A stretch of DNA of 64,000 bases from Paracoccaceae bacterium (GTDB taxonomy: Bacteria; Pseudomonadota; Alphaproteobacteria; Rhodobacterales; Rhodobacteraceae), in contig JACVZW010000075.1 in the NCBI GenBank assembly GCA_014654775.1, positions 62,001 through 126,000 on the forward strand, in the 5' to 3' direction. Below the pieces are notes generated by a model that was not told the origin of the DNA, searched no databases, and worked only from the letters and a program-made list of their open reading frames with translations. Shown piece by piece: positions 45,017 through 52,962 of the stretch. A program made the position numbers and the translations under genes. Position 1 is the first letter of the stretch; each line of letters opens with the position of its first letter.

Positions 45017-45852
45017 TTGACGGCTCCTGCGGTGATGCCGCGGATAAGCTGGCGCGAGAAGATCAGATACAGCACCAGCACCGGGACGATGGCGAGGGAG
45101 AGGGCGGCGAGGACAGCGTTCCAGTTGGTGACGAACTGGCCGATGAAGACCTGACTGCCCAGCGTAATGGTCTTGGTTTCCTCGGATGGGGCAAGGATCA
45201 GGGGGAACCAGAGGTCGTTCCAGATCGGGATCATGGTGAAGACCGCGACGGTGGCCATCGCCGGGCGGACGAGCGGCAGGACGAGGGTGAAGAAGATGCG
45301 GTATTCGGACAGGCCGTCGATCCTGCCTGCGTTCTTCAGGTCGTCCGAGACCGTTCGCATGAATTCGGACAGGATGAAGACGGCCAAGGGCAGGCCTTGG
45401 GCAGTGTAGACGAGGACCAGCGCCGTCAAAGTATTCACTAAACCAGCCGAAACCATCATCTCGAGGATCGCCACCGTGCCAAGGCGGATGGGGATCATGA
45501 TGCCCAGCGCGAGGTAGAGGCCCATCAGCAAGTTCCCGCGGAAGCGGTATTCCGAGAGCGCGAAGGCCGCCATCGCGCCGAAGAGGAGGACGAAGAACAG
45601 GCTCGCCACCGTCACGGTCATGGAGTTGAGGAAGTATTGGAAGAAATCCCCCTGCTCCAGCACCGTGGTGTACCCGACCAGGTCCCAGTTGCCGGGCATC
45701 GGCGGCATCAAGGGTTCGGCAAAGATCGCGCGGCGGGATTTGAAACTGTTGATGACGATGACAAAGACGGGAAACAGCGCGATCAACGTGTAGGTTAGCA
45801 GGATCGCATGGGCCGCGATGCTCCGTCCGGTGTGGCTGCGGGTGTTGGCCAT
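45013..45852 (-). CDS. Carbohydrate ABC transporter permease (MalG-like)
   Basis: 279 residues from ATG 45852 (GAGGAGG upstream). Six hydrophobic segments (IAAHAILLTYTLIALFPVFV onward) and an EAA loop DDLKNAGRIDGLSEYRIFFTLVLPLVRP. CUT1 family. Pairs with the permease ten bases upstream. Confidence 0.93.
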   Translation of the reverse strand: MANTRSHTGRSIAAHAILLTYTLIALFPVFVIVINSFKSRRAIFAEPLMPPMPGNWDLVGYTTVLEQGDFFQYFLNSMTVTVASLFFVLLFGAMAAFALSEYRFRGNLLMGLYLALGIMIPIRLGTVAILEMMVSAGLVNTLTALVLVYTAQGLPLAVFILSEFMRTVSDDLKNAGRIDGLSEYRIFFTLVLPLVRPAMATVAVFTMIPIWNDLWFPLILAPSEETKTITLGSQVFIGQFVTNWNAVLAALSLAIVPVLVLYLIFSRQLIRGITAGAVK

Positions 45853-45862
45853 CGTTGCCTCC

Positions 45863-46780
45863 TCAGAACTGATAGCGGCGCAGCCGCGTCTGGATGCCGA
45901 AGAGGTAGATGCAGACCCCGAGCAGGATGATGCCGAACATGGCCGTGGCGATGGCCGAGCCCATGTAGGGATCGCCCAGCTGCAGCTGGAAGCCAAAGAA
46001 GGTGCGATAGAGGAAGGTGCCGAGGATGTCGGTCGAGAAATCCGGCCCCGCCAGCGCGCCCTGGGCCACGTAGATCAGGTCGAAGGCGTTGAAGTTGCCC
46101 ACGAAGGTGAGGATGGAGATGATCCCGATCGAGGGCAGGATGAGGGGCAGCTTGATCTTCCAGAACTGTGACCACCCTGTCAGGCCGTCCATTTCCGCCG
46201 CCTCGATCACGTCATCGGGGATCGACAGCAGGGCGGCGTAGATCAGCATCATCGGGATGCCGACGAATTGCCAGACGGAGATGAGGGCGAGGGTGGTCAG
46301 CGCGTATTCCTCTTTCCCCAGCCATGGGGCGAAGAGGAACTTCAGGCCCACGGCATCAAGCATGCCGGGCGCGATGCCCCAGATGGGGGACAGGATCAGC
46401 TTCCAGACGAAGCCCACGATGACGAAGGACAGGATCGTGGGGATGAAGATCGCGGTGCGGTAGAAGGCGGCCATCCGCAAGCGCGGGCTGGACAGCAGCG
46501 CCGCCAGCAGGATGCCGATGGGGTTCTGTACAAGCATGTGGATGATGAAAAACCAGCAGTTGTTCCAGAGCGCGTTCCAGAAGGCATCGGACCAGCGCGG
46601 ATCGCCAAAAAGCGTCACGAAATTGGTCAAACCGACGAAGATGCGGTTCTGACCATCCAGATTGTAGAGCGACAGGTTGAGTGTCCCGAACAGCGGGACA
46701 ATCATGATGGCGGTATAGACCAGCACGGCGGGCGCAAGGAACACGCCGATATGCCAACGGATGGGCCTCTTTGAAGCCAT
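45863..46780 (-). CDS. Carbohydrate ABC transporter permease (MalF-like)
   Basis: 305 residues from ATG 46780 (AAGGAGG upstream). Transmembrane segments begin HIGVFLAPAVLVYTAIMIVP; the EAA loop is DDVIEAAEMDGLTGWSQFWKIKLPLILP. CUT1 family. A GC-rich hairpin separates it from the binding-protein gene, suggesting a lower expression level than the binding protein. Confidence 0.93.
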   Translation of the reverse strand: MASKRPIRWHIGVFLAPAVLVYTAIMIVPLFGTLNLSLYNLDGQNRIFVGLTNFVTLFGDPRWSDAFWNALWNNCWFFIIHMLVQNPIGILLAALLSSPRLRMAAFYRTAIFIPTILSFVIVGFVWKLILSPIWGIAPGMLDAVGLKFLFAPWLGKEEYALTTLALISVWQFVGIPMMLIYAALLSIPDDVIEAAEMDGLTGWSQFWKIKLPLILPSIGIISILTFVGNFNAFDLIYVAQGALAGPDFSTDILGTFLYRTFFGFQLQLGDPYMGSAIATAMFGIILLGVCIYLFGIQTRLRRYQF

Positions 46781-46867
46781 CGGCCTGCCTCCTTCATCTT
46801 GGCGAAAATACTCATCTTCCCCGGCCCGAGAGCCGCGCAACGACAGGGCGAGGGAAAGCGGGGGGGT

Positions 46868-46892
46868 CCGGGGGGCCGATGCGGCCCCCCGG
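46868..46892 (-). terminator. Hairpin between binding-protein and permease genes
   Basis: CCGGGGGGCC (46868-46877) pairs perfectly with GGCCCCCCGG (46883-46892) around GATGC: ten GC pairs. There is no T-tract. It is a typical site for partial termination or RNA stabilisation that raises binding-protein output over the permeases. Confidence 0.7.
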
Positions 46893-46903
46893 CCTTGGTC
46901 AGG

Positions 46904-48154
46904 TCACTTCTGCGGTTCGTACCAGCCGGCCAGACCGTCCTGCAGACGCTTGCCCGCATCTGCTGGGGCTTCGCTGCCGCGGATCACGTTGGCGGAGGCG
47001 TTCCACGTTTCGTTTTCCAGGTTCGGCGTGCCGCGCGACAGGATCTGGTAGGTGGACCGGATCGTCGACTGGCACTTGCCGCGCCAGGACACGAATTCCT
47101 GCGCCAGCGGGTCCTGCATTTCCACCGGGGTGGAGTTCAGGCTGAAGAAGCCCGGCAGGGCGTTTGCGTAGAGAGTCGCGAATTCCGGGCTGCCGACCCA
47201 TTCGAGGAAGGTCTTCGCCGCTTCGGCATTGGGCGACTTGGCGTTCATGCCGATGGCGATGTCGGTGTGGTCGGAGATGTAGCAGGTGTCACCGGCCGCC
47301 GCGACCGGGGGCGGGAAGGCGCCCATGGCGAATTGCGCCTGCGCGTTGAAGCCCGAGATTTCCCACGAACCGGCCGGGTAGATGGCGGCGCGGCCGAGGG
47401 TGAAGAGGTTCTGGCTGTCAGGGTAGGTTTGCGCTTCGAACCCGTCACCCAGATAGTCCTTCCAGCGGGCGAGTTCTTCGAACGGGGCGACCCATTGCGC
47501 ATCGGTCAGCTTCTGTTCGCCCGCGATCAGGGCGAGGCGGCCTTCTTCGCCTTTCCAGTAGTTCGGGCCGATGTTGTTGTAGCCCATCGTAGCGGCTTCC
47601 CACTGGTCGTTGGTGCCCATCGCCATCGGGATGTAGGTGCCATCGGCCTTGATCGTGTCGAGCGCCGCGAAGAATTCATCACGGGTGGTGGGGACGGCGA
47701 TGCCGAGGGCATCGAAGGCGTCCTTGTTGTAGATGAAGCCGTGGATCACGGATGCCATGGGCACGCAGAATGTGGCCGCGCCGTCATCCGTCTGCCATGC
47801 CGATTTGGCGACGGGCGAGAAGTTCGCCATCGAGGCGAGACCCGAGAGATCGGCCAGATGGCCCTGATTGTAAAGCTCGAGCGAGGCGTCGAAGGGGCGG
47901 CAGGTGATCAGGTCACCGGCGCTGCCTGCCGCGAGCTTGGAATTCAGCGCCGCGTTGTATTCGGCAGGGGCGGTGGGGGCGAAGACGACCTTGATGCCGG
48001 GGTTCTGCGCCTCGAACGCCGGGATGATGGTGTCCTGCCAGATGGTCAGGTCGTCGTTGCGCCAGCTTTCGATGGTCAGCGTCACGTCCTGCGCCGAGGC
48101 TGCACCGCCAAGAAGGGTGCTGGCGAGGAGGGCGAAGCGGAAGGTTTTCGTCAT
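46904..48154 (-). CDS. Sugar ABC transporter substrate-binding protein
   Basis: 416 residues with signal peptide MTKTFRFALLASTLLGGAASAQ. A CUT1-type solute-binding protein: LTIESWRNDDLTIWQDTIIPAFEAQNPGIKVVF, YNQGHLADLSGLA, GRAAIYPAGSWEISGFN. Four Cys could form disulfides in the periplasm. It lies 23 bases after murQ. Context suggests an amino sugar such as GlcNAc, MurNAc or a short chitin/murein fragment, but no residue proves this. Confidence 0.92.
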   Translation of the reverse strand: MTKTFRFALLASTLLGGAASAQDVTLTIESWRNDDLTIWQDTIIPAFEAQNPGIKVVFAPTAPAEYNAALNSKLAAGSAGDLITCRPFDASLELYNQGHLADLSGLASMANFSPVAKSAWQTDDGAATFCVPMASVIHGFIYNKDAFDALGIAVPTTRDEFFAALDTIKADGTYIPMAMGTNDQWEAATMGYNNIGPNYWKGEEGRLALIAGEQKLTDAQWVAPFEELARWKDYLGDGFEAQTYPDSQNLFTLGRAAIYPAGSWEISGFNAQAQFAMGAFPPPVAAAGDTCYISDHTDIAIGMNAKSPNAEAAKTFLEWVGSPEFATLYANALPGFFSLNSTPVEMQDPLAQEFVSWRGKCQSTIRSTYQILSRGTPNLENETWNASANVIRGSEAPADAGKRLQDGLAGWYEPQK

Positions 48155-48177
48155 GGAGTGTCTCCCTGTTGGTGGCC

Positions 48178-49071
48178 TTATGCGTTCAAAGCGGCGAGGG
48201 CCGGGCCGAGTGCCCCGTCGCTGTCCTTGAGAAGTGCCCCGGCCCGTTCGGGCGAGGCCCCGGCGGCAATGAGCACGGCCGGTTTCACGGCGCCGGCGGT
48301 TTGGGCCAGCGCGTGTTTCGCGGTTTCGATGTCGCGCGCCGAAAGGCCCGCCACGATGCGGGCGGCGCGATCGATCAGCTTTGCGTTGTCGGCCACGACA
48401 TTGACCATGTAGCCGTCATGGACATGGCCCAGCAGGACGCCCATGCGGACCGACAGCATGTTAAGTGCGACCTTCTGCGCCGTGGCTGCCCCCATGCGGG
48501 TGGAGCCGTTCACCACCTCGGGGCCGGTGTCGAGAAGGATCGAAATGTGGCTCTGTTCCAGCAGTTTGGAGCCCGCGACATTGGCGAAGCCCACGACCGT
48601 GAGCCCGTGTTTCCGGGCAAGATCGGCAAGCACAAGCGTGTAGGGCGTGCTGCCGGAGGCGGAGAGGCAGAGGATGGTGTCGCCCCTTGAAAGGGCCGCG
48701 CGGTGAAAGTCGGCCTCGGCCAGTGCGGGATCATCCTCTACCCCGCCGGTCATGTGCAGAAGGGCGGCGGTGCCGCCTGCGAAGAGGATGGGTGTGCGGT
48801 CCGGCATGATGCCGAAAGTGCCCGCGAGTTCCAGCGCATCGGCCAGCGCCATCAGGCCGGATGATCCGGCCCCGGCATAGGCGAGTTTGCCGCCTGCGCG
48901 CAGGCTTTCGGTGGCGGCGGTGGCGGCTTGATCGATCATCGGGATGGCCGGGCGCACGGTGGCCAGCGCGGCCAGTTGGGCATCGAGCAGGTGCGACAGC
49001 GCGGTCGGCCCCGGCAGGCTGTGCAGCCCTGCCGAATGGGGATGACGTGCCTCTGTCGGGCGGTCGGCCAT
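48178..49071 (-). CDS. murQ: N-acetylmuramic acid 6-phosphate etherase
   Basis: Cleaves the lactyl ether of MurNAc-6-phosphate to give GlcNAc-6-phosphate and D-lactate. 297 residues from ATG 49071 (AGGAGGGG upstream). SIS fold: LAYAGAGSSGLMALADALELAGTFG with the likely catalytic Glu, FAGGTAALLH, SASGSTPYTLVL (canonical ASGRTPY), and DTGPEVVNGSTRMGAATAQKVALNMLS. First gene of the importer operon and divergent from the kinase gene. The Arg-to-Ser change in the SGRTPY motif is worth noting. Confidence 0.93.
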   Translation of the reverse strand: MADRPTEARHPHSAGLHSLPGPTALSHLLDAQLAALATVRPAIPMIDQAATAATESLRAGGKLAYAGAGSSGLMALADALELAGTFGIMPDRTPILFAGGTAALLHMTGGVEDDPALAEADFHRAALSRGDTILCLSASGSTPYTLVLADLARKHGLTVVGFANVAGSKLLEQSHISILLDTGPEVVNGSTRMGAATAQKVALNMLSVRMGVLLGHVHDGYMVNVVADNAKLIDRAARIVAGLSARDIETAKHALAQTAGAVKPAVLIAAGASPERAGALLKDSDGALGPALAALNA

Positions 49072-49097
49072 GTGATTCCCCTCCTGTTTCCCTGACA

Positions 49098-49116
49098 ATG
49101 CCAAAATAATACCAAT
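49098..49116 (-). promoter_or_regulatory. Operator-like element, murQ side
   Basis: Read toward murQ: ATTGGTATTATTTTGGCAT. It differs at only three of 19 positions from the element before the kinase gene, 69 bases away, and each copy points toward its own gene. Within each copy TTGGTAT-like half sites repeat with an 11-base period. Probable binding site for the GntR regulator encoded in the locus. Confidence 0.65.
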
Positions 49117-49185
49117 TGTAAAGCCTCTTGTCATTTTGCAGGTGCAGCATGGCTTTTTTGCCCGTTTTCGCAAAGGTTCTTTCCA

Positions 49186-49204
49186 TTTGGTATTGTTTTG
49201 GTAT
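49186..49204 (+). promoter_or_regulatory. Operator-like element, kinase side
   Basis: TTTGGTATTGTTTTGGTAT, two TTGGTAT half sites with an 11-base period, about 24 bases upstream of the kinase ATG. It mirrors the murQ-side copy. Confidence 0.65.
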
Positions 49205-49227
49205 CTTTGTGAGGGAGGGGATTCGCC

Positions 49228-50055
49228 ATGCAGCTGTTCTTGGGCATCGATGGGGGCGGCACGGGATGCCGCGCGGCGGTCGCGGATGCCGCTGGCCGGG
49301 TGCTGGGGCGGGGGGAAGCGGGGCCTGCGAACATCGCCTCGGACCCGGAGGGGGCGGCGGCGAACATCCTTGCGGCGGCGGAAAGTGCCGTAGCGGCAGC
49401 GGGCGGGGGTGAGGTTCGGGCGGCCGGTCTGGGTCTGGCGGGGGCGAATGCGGCGGGGGCGGCGGAGCGGCTGCGCGACGCGCTGCCATGGCGGCGGATC
49501 GCTGTGGTGACGGACGGCATCACGGCGGTGAAGGGCGCGCTGGGCCCGGAGGATGGTGTGGTGGCCGCACTGGGGACGGGGTCGGTCTTTGCGGTGCAGC
49601 GGGCGGGCATCATCCGGCAGATCGGCGGGCGCGGGCTGGTGCTGGGGGATGAGGCGAGCGGGGCGTGGATCGGGCGGACGGTGCTGGCGGCCAGTCTGCG
49701 GGCGGTGGACGGGTTCACGCCGATGACGCCCTTGCTGGCGGCCTTGGTGGAGGAGATGGGCGGGCCGGATGGGGTGGTTGCCTTTTCCTTACGCGCCCGG
49801 CCTGCGGATTTCGCGGCGCTGGCCCCGCGCGTGGTGGAAAGCGGCGATCCGGCAGCGCAAGCGGTGATCGCGCGGGCCGAGGCGGATGTGGCGGAGGCGG
49901 TTGGTCTGCTGCAGGCGGGCGACGACCTTCCAGTGGTGTTTTTGGGCGGTTTAGGGACTGTTTTTGCCACGCGGATGGCGGGCCTGTTTCCAATCCAGCC
50001 GGCGCAGGGCACGGCGCTGGACGGGGCGTTGATGCTGGCGCGGGAGGCGGGTTGA
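49228..50055 (+). CDS. BadF/BadG-family N-acetyl amino-sugar kinase
   Basis: 275 residues, GGGAGGGG before the ATG. ASKHA-fold ATPase: FLGIDGGGTGCRAAVAD (phosphate-1), VVTDGITAVKGAL, VVAALGTGSVFAV (phosphate-2), GRGLVLGDEASGAWIG, VVFLGGLGTVFATRM (adenosine). This family includes GlcNAc kinases and the MurNAc/GlcNAc kinase MurK. Beside murQ and nagA it would phosphorylate imported GlcNAc and/or MurNAc at C6. Stop overlaps the gntR start (TGATG). Confidence 0.88.
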   Translation: MQLFLGIDGGGTGCRAAVADAAGRVLGRGEAGPANIASDPEGAAANILAAAESAVAAAGGGEVRAAGLGLAGANAAGAAERLRDALPWRRIAVVTDGITAVKGALGPEDGVVAALGTGSVFAVQRAGIIRQIGGRGLVLGDEASGAWIGRTVLAASLRAVDGFTPMTPLLAALVEEMGGPDGVVAFSLRARPADFAALAPRVVESGDPAAQAVIARAEADVAEAVGLLQAGDDLPVVFLGGLGTVFATRMAGLFPIQPAQGTALDGALMLAREAG

Positions 50056-50819
50056 TGGAGGAGATCTTTTCGCCGGATGGGTTCGAGGAGATCGGCGGCG
50101 GCCCGCTTTACCTGCAGCTTCAGCGGCGGATCGGGGAGGCGATCGCCTCGGCCCGTTTGCGCCCCGGGGATAGCCTACCGCCGGAGCGAGATATGGCGGC
50201 GATGACGGGGCTGAGCCGGGTGACGGTGCGCAAGGCGGTGGAGGGGTTGGTCGGGTCGGGCCAATTGGTGCAGAAGCGGGGATCGGGCACCTTTGTCGCG
50301 GCGCGGGTGGAGCGGCTGGAGCAGGCGCTGAGCCTGCTGACGAGCTTTACCGAGGATATGGCGCGGCGGGGCAAAAGCGTGGAATCCGTCTGGCTGACGC
50401 GCGGGCTGCATGCGCCTGCGCCGGAAGAGGTGATGGCGCTGGGCCTTGGCGCGGGGGATCGCGTGGCGCGGCTGGAGCGGGTGCGGCGGTCGGACGGGGT
50501 GCCGCTGGCAATCGAACGCGCTTCGCTGTCGGCGGCGGTGCTGCCCGAACCGGAGGCGGTGGAGGCGTCGCTATACGCGGTGCTGGAGGGGCGGGGGCTG
50601 CGCCCCGTGCGGGCGGTACAGCGCATTTCGGCGGCCAATCTGGGCGCGCGGGATGCTGACCTGTTGCATGTGCCACCCGGGGCGGCGGGGCTGCGGATCG
50701 AACGGATCGGATACCTGCCGGACGGGCGAGTGGTGGAATTCACAAGGTCGCTTTATCGGGGTGACGCCTATGATTTCGCGGTGGAGCTTAAGCTATCGCC
50801 GGAAGCGGAAAGGAACTGA
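50055..50819 (+). CDS. GntR-family transcriptional regulator (HutC/NagR subfamily)
   Basis: 254 residues. Winged-helix domain about 18-80 (YLQLQRRIGEAIASARLRPGDSLPPERDMAAMTGLSRVTVRKAV) and a C-terminal UTRA ligand-binding domain about 100-245 (VARLERVRRSDGVPLAIERASL; RIERIGYLPDGRVVEFTRSLYRGDAYDFAVEL). NagR/DasR relatives bind GlcNAc-6-P or GlcN-6-P. It is likely to control both divergent operons through the 19-bp elements at 49098 and 49186. Coupled to the kinase and the deaminase by TGATG overlaps. Confidence 0.92.
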   Translation: MEEIFSPDGFEEIGGGPLYLQLQRRIGEAIASARLRPGDSLPPERDMAAMTGLSRVTVRKAVEGLVGSGQLVQKRGSGTFVAARVERLEQALSLLTSFTEDMARRGKSVESVWLTRGLHAPAPEEVMALGLGAGDRVARLERVRRSDGVPLAIERASLSAAVLPEPEAVEASLYAVLEGRGLRPVRAVQRISAANLGARDADLLHVPPGAAGLRIERIGYLPDGRVVEFTRSLYRGDAYDFAVELKLSPEAERN

Positions 50820-51844
50820 TGATGACCAGTCATATGGCGCGCGAAGTGGGCGAGATTCCGCATGTTTCGAGACGCTTTCTTATGGAATCGCATGGCGCGC
50901 TGGAGGCGGCGGCGGCGGCGATGCGGGCTGTCGATCCGAGGTTGATCGCGACCGTGGCGCGGGGGTCTTCGGACCATGCGGCGACCTATCTGAAATACGC
51001 GGTTGAACTGCTGGCGGGGGTTCCTGTTGCCTCGGTCGGGCCATCGGTGGCGTCGGTCTATGGGCGGCCATTGCGGTTGGACGGGGCGGCCTGTGTGGGG
51101 ATTTCGCAGTCGGGGCGCAGCCCGGATATCGTGGAGATGATGCGGGCGGCGGGCGCAGGCGGGGCGCTGACCGTGGCGATCACCAATTTCGACGACAGCC
51201 CGATGGCGCAGGTGTCGGCGCATTGCCTGCCGCTGCGGGCGGGGGTGGAGCAATCGGTTGCAGCGACGAAGACCTTCGTGACATCGGTTCTGGCCGGGCT
51301 GGCGCTGGTGGCGGAGTGGCAGCAGGATTTCGCCCTGCGCGCCGCCGTGGCGGAATTGCCGGAAGCCTTTGACGAAGCGTTGCGTCTGGATTGGTCGCCT
51401 CTGGCGGCGCGGATGTCCCGGGCGCAATCGGGTTTCGTGCTGGGCCGGGGGCCTGCCTTCGCGATTGCGAGCGAATGTGCGCTGAAACTGAAGGAAACCT
51501 GCGGGTTGCATGCCGAAGCTTATTCGGCGGCTGAGGTGCTGCATGGTCCGGCGGCGATTGTGCAGGCGCAGTTTCCGGTGCTGGCTCTGGCGGTGGAGGA
51601 TGCGGCGCAGGCGGGTGTGGTGCAGACGGCAGAGCGACTGGCGGCGCAGGGGGCGGATGTTTTCGTTACCGGGACCGAGGCGAAGGGCTGCGTGACGCTG
51701 CCTTCGGTGGGGGGGCTGCATCCGCTGGTGGCGCCTTTGGTGCTGGCCGTTGGGTTTTATGGGTTCGTGGAGGCCTTGGCGCGGCGGCGGGGGTTTGATC
51801 CGGACACGCCGCCCCATCTGCGCAAGGTGACGGAGACAGTGTGA
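50819..51844 (+). CDS. SIS-domain sugar isomerase/deaminase (NagB-II / GlmS-isomerase-like)
   Basis: 341 residues with two SIS modules and no glutaminase domain: VARGSSDHAATYLKYAVELL, GISQSGRSPDIVEMM, TKTFVTSVLAGLAL; LGRGPAFAIASECALKLKETCGLHAEAYSAAEVLHGP. This matches the GlmS isomerase half and the NagB-II enzymes that convert GlcN-6-P to fructose-6-P and ammonia. Position between the regulator and nagA supports that role. ATG 50819 overlaps the gntR stop. Confidence 0.9.
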   Translation: MMTSHMAREVGEIPHVSRRFLMESHGALEAAAAAMRAVDPRLIATVARGSSDHAATYLKYAVELLAGVPVASVGPSVASVYGRPLRLDGAACVGISQSGRSPDIVEMMRAAGAGGALTVAITNFDDSPMAQVSAHCLPLRAGVEQSVAATKTFVTSVLAGLALVAEWQQDFALRAAVAELPEAFDEALRLDWSPLAARMSRAQSGFVLGRGPAFAIASECALKLKETCGLHAEAYSAAEVLHGPAAIVQAQFPVLALAVEDAAQAGVVQTAERLAAQGADVFVTGTEAKGCVTLPSVGGLHPLVAPLVLAVGFYGFVEALARRRGFDPDTPPHLRKVTETV

Positions 51845-52962
51845 TGGGACGGGTGTCATTCACCGGAGCGCGGGTATTCGACGGGGCGCAGTTCCGCGAG
51901 GGCGCGCTGGTGGTGGAAGAGGGACGGGTGGCCGAGTTTGGCGCGCCGGAGGGGCGGGTTGTCGATCTGGGCGGCGGGGTTCTGGCACCCGGTTTCCTTG
52001 ATCTTCAGGTGAATGGATCGGGGGGGGTGGCCATTGGAGGGGCCACCGATTTGGCCGTGTTAGAGACGGTTTGTGCGGTTCAAGGCCGTTTGGGGGCGAC
52101 GGGATGCCTGCCCACGCTGATCACCGATACCCGGGAGGCAACAGTGCGGGTCGTGCAGGCGGGGATCGCGGCGACGAAGGCGCAGGTGCCGGGGTTTCTG
52201 GGCCTGCATCTGGAGGGGCCGCATCTGGACCCGCGCCGGAAGGGGGCACATGAGGCGGGGCTGATTCGGCCGATGGAGGGGCGCGATCTGGACCTGATCC
52301 TTGAGGCGGCGGCGGAGTTGCCCGCGCTGATGGTGACGGTGGCGCCAGAGTCGGTGAGCCTTGAGCAGATCGGGACGATGGCAGCGGCAGGGGTGGTGGT
52401 GTCGCTGGGCCATACGGAGTGCAGCGCGGGAGTGGCGCGGGAGGCGATGGCGGCGGGGGCGCGCTGTGCGACGCATCTGTTCAACGCGATGAGCCAGATG
52501 GGCAATCGCGAACCGGGGATGGTGGGGGCGGTGCTGGGATCGGGCGGCTTTGCCGGGTTGATCGCGGATGGCATCCATGTGGACCCGTTGACCCTGCGGG
52601 TAGCGCTGGCAGCAAAGCGCGAGGGGGTGTTCCTTGTGTCGGATTGCATGGCGCTGGCGGGCACGACGGGGACGGAGTTTCGGCTGGGCGGGCGGCGGAT
52701 TCTGCGTGAACAGGGTCGTTTGACGCTGGAGGATGGCACCTTGGCGGGGGCGGATCTGACGCTGCCGCATGCGGTGAAGGTGTTGGTGGAGGATGTCGGG
52801 ATCGCGGCGGAGCGCGCCTTGGCGATGGCGTCATCGATTCCGGCGGCGGTGATCGGGCGGGGTGATCTGGGCCATCTGCGACCCGGGGCCATGGCCGACA
52901 TGGTGCATCTGGGGGCGGATTGGTCCCTTAGGGGCGTGTGGCGCGGCGGCGTGGCTGTCTAG
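51844..52962 (+). CDS. nagA: N-acetylglucosamine-6-phosphate deacetylase
   Basis: 372 residues from ATG 51844 (TGATG overlap; GTG 51841 is possible). Amidohydrolase fold: LGLHLEGPHLDPRRKGAH with the metal-binding Glu, VSLGHTECS, CATHLFNAMSQM and LVSDCMALAG with the catalytic Asp, ending GDLGHLRPGAMADMVHL. Removes acetate from GlcNAc-6-P to give GlcN-6-P for the deaminase encoded just upstream. Its stop shares the palindrome CTAG with the convergent corA stop. Confidence 0.96.
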   Translation: MGRVSFTGARVFDGAQFREGALVVEEGRVAEFGAPEGRVVDLGGGVLAPGFLDLQVNGSGGVAIGGATDLAVLETVCAVQGRLGATGCLPTLITDTREATVRVVQAGIAATKAQVPGFLGLHLEGPHLDPRRKGAHEAGLIRPMEGRDLDLILEAAAELPALMVTVAPESVSLEQIGTMAAAGVVVSLGHTECSAGVAREAMAAGARCATHLFNAMSQMGNREPGMVGAVLGSGGFAGLIADGIHVDPLTLRVALAAKREGVFLVSDCMALAGTTGTEFRLGGRRILREQGRLTLEDGTLAGADLTLPHAVKVLVEDVGIAAERALAMASSIPAAVIGRGDLGHLRPGAMADMVHLGADWSLRGVWRGGVAV

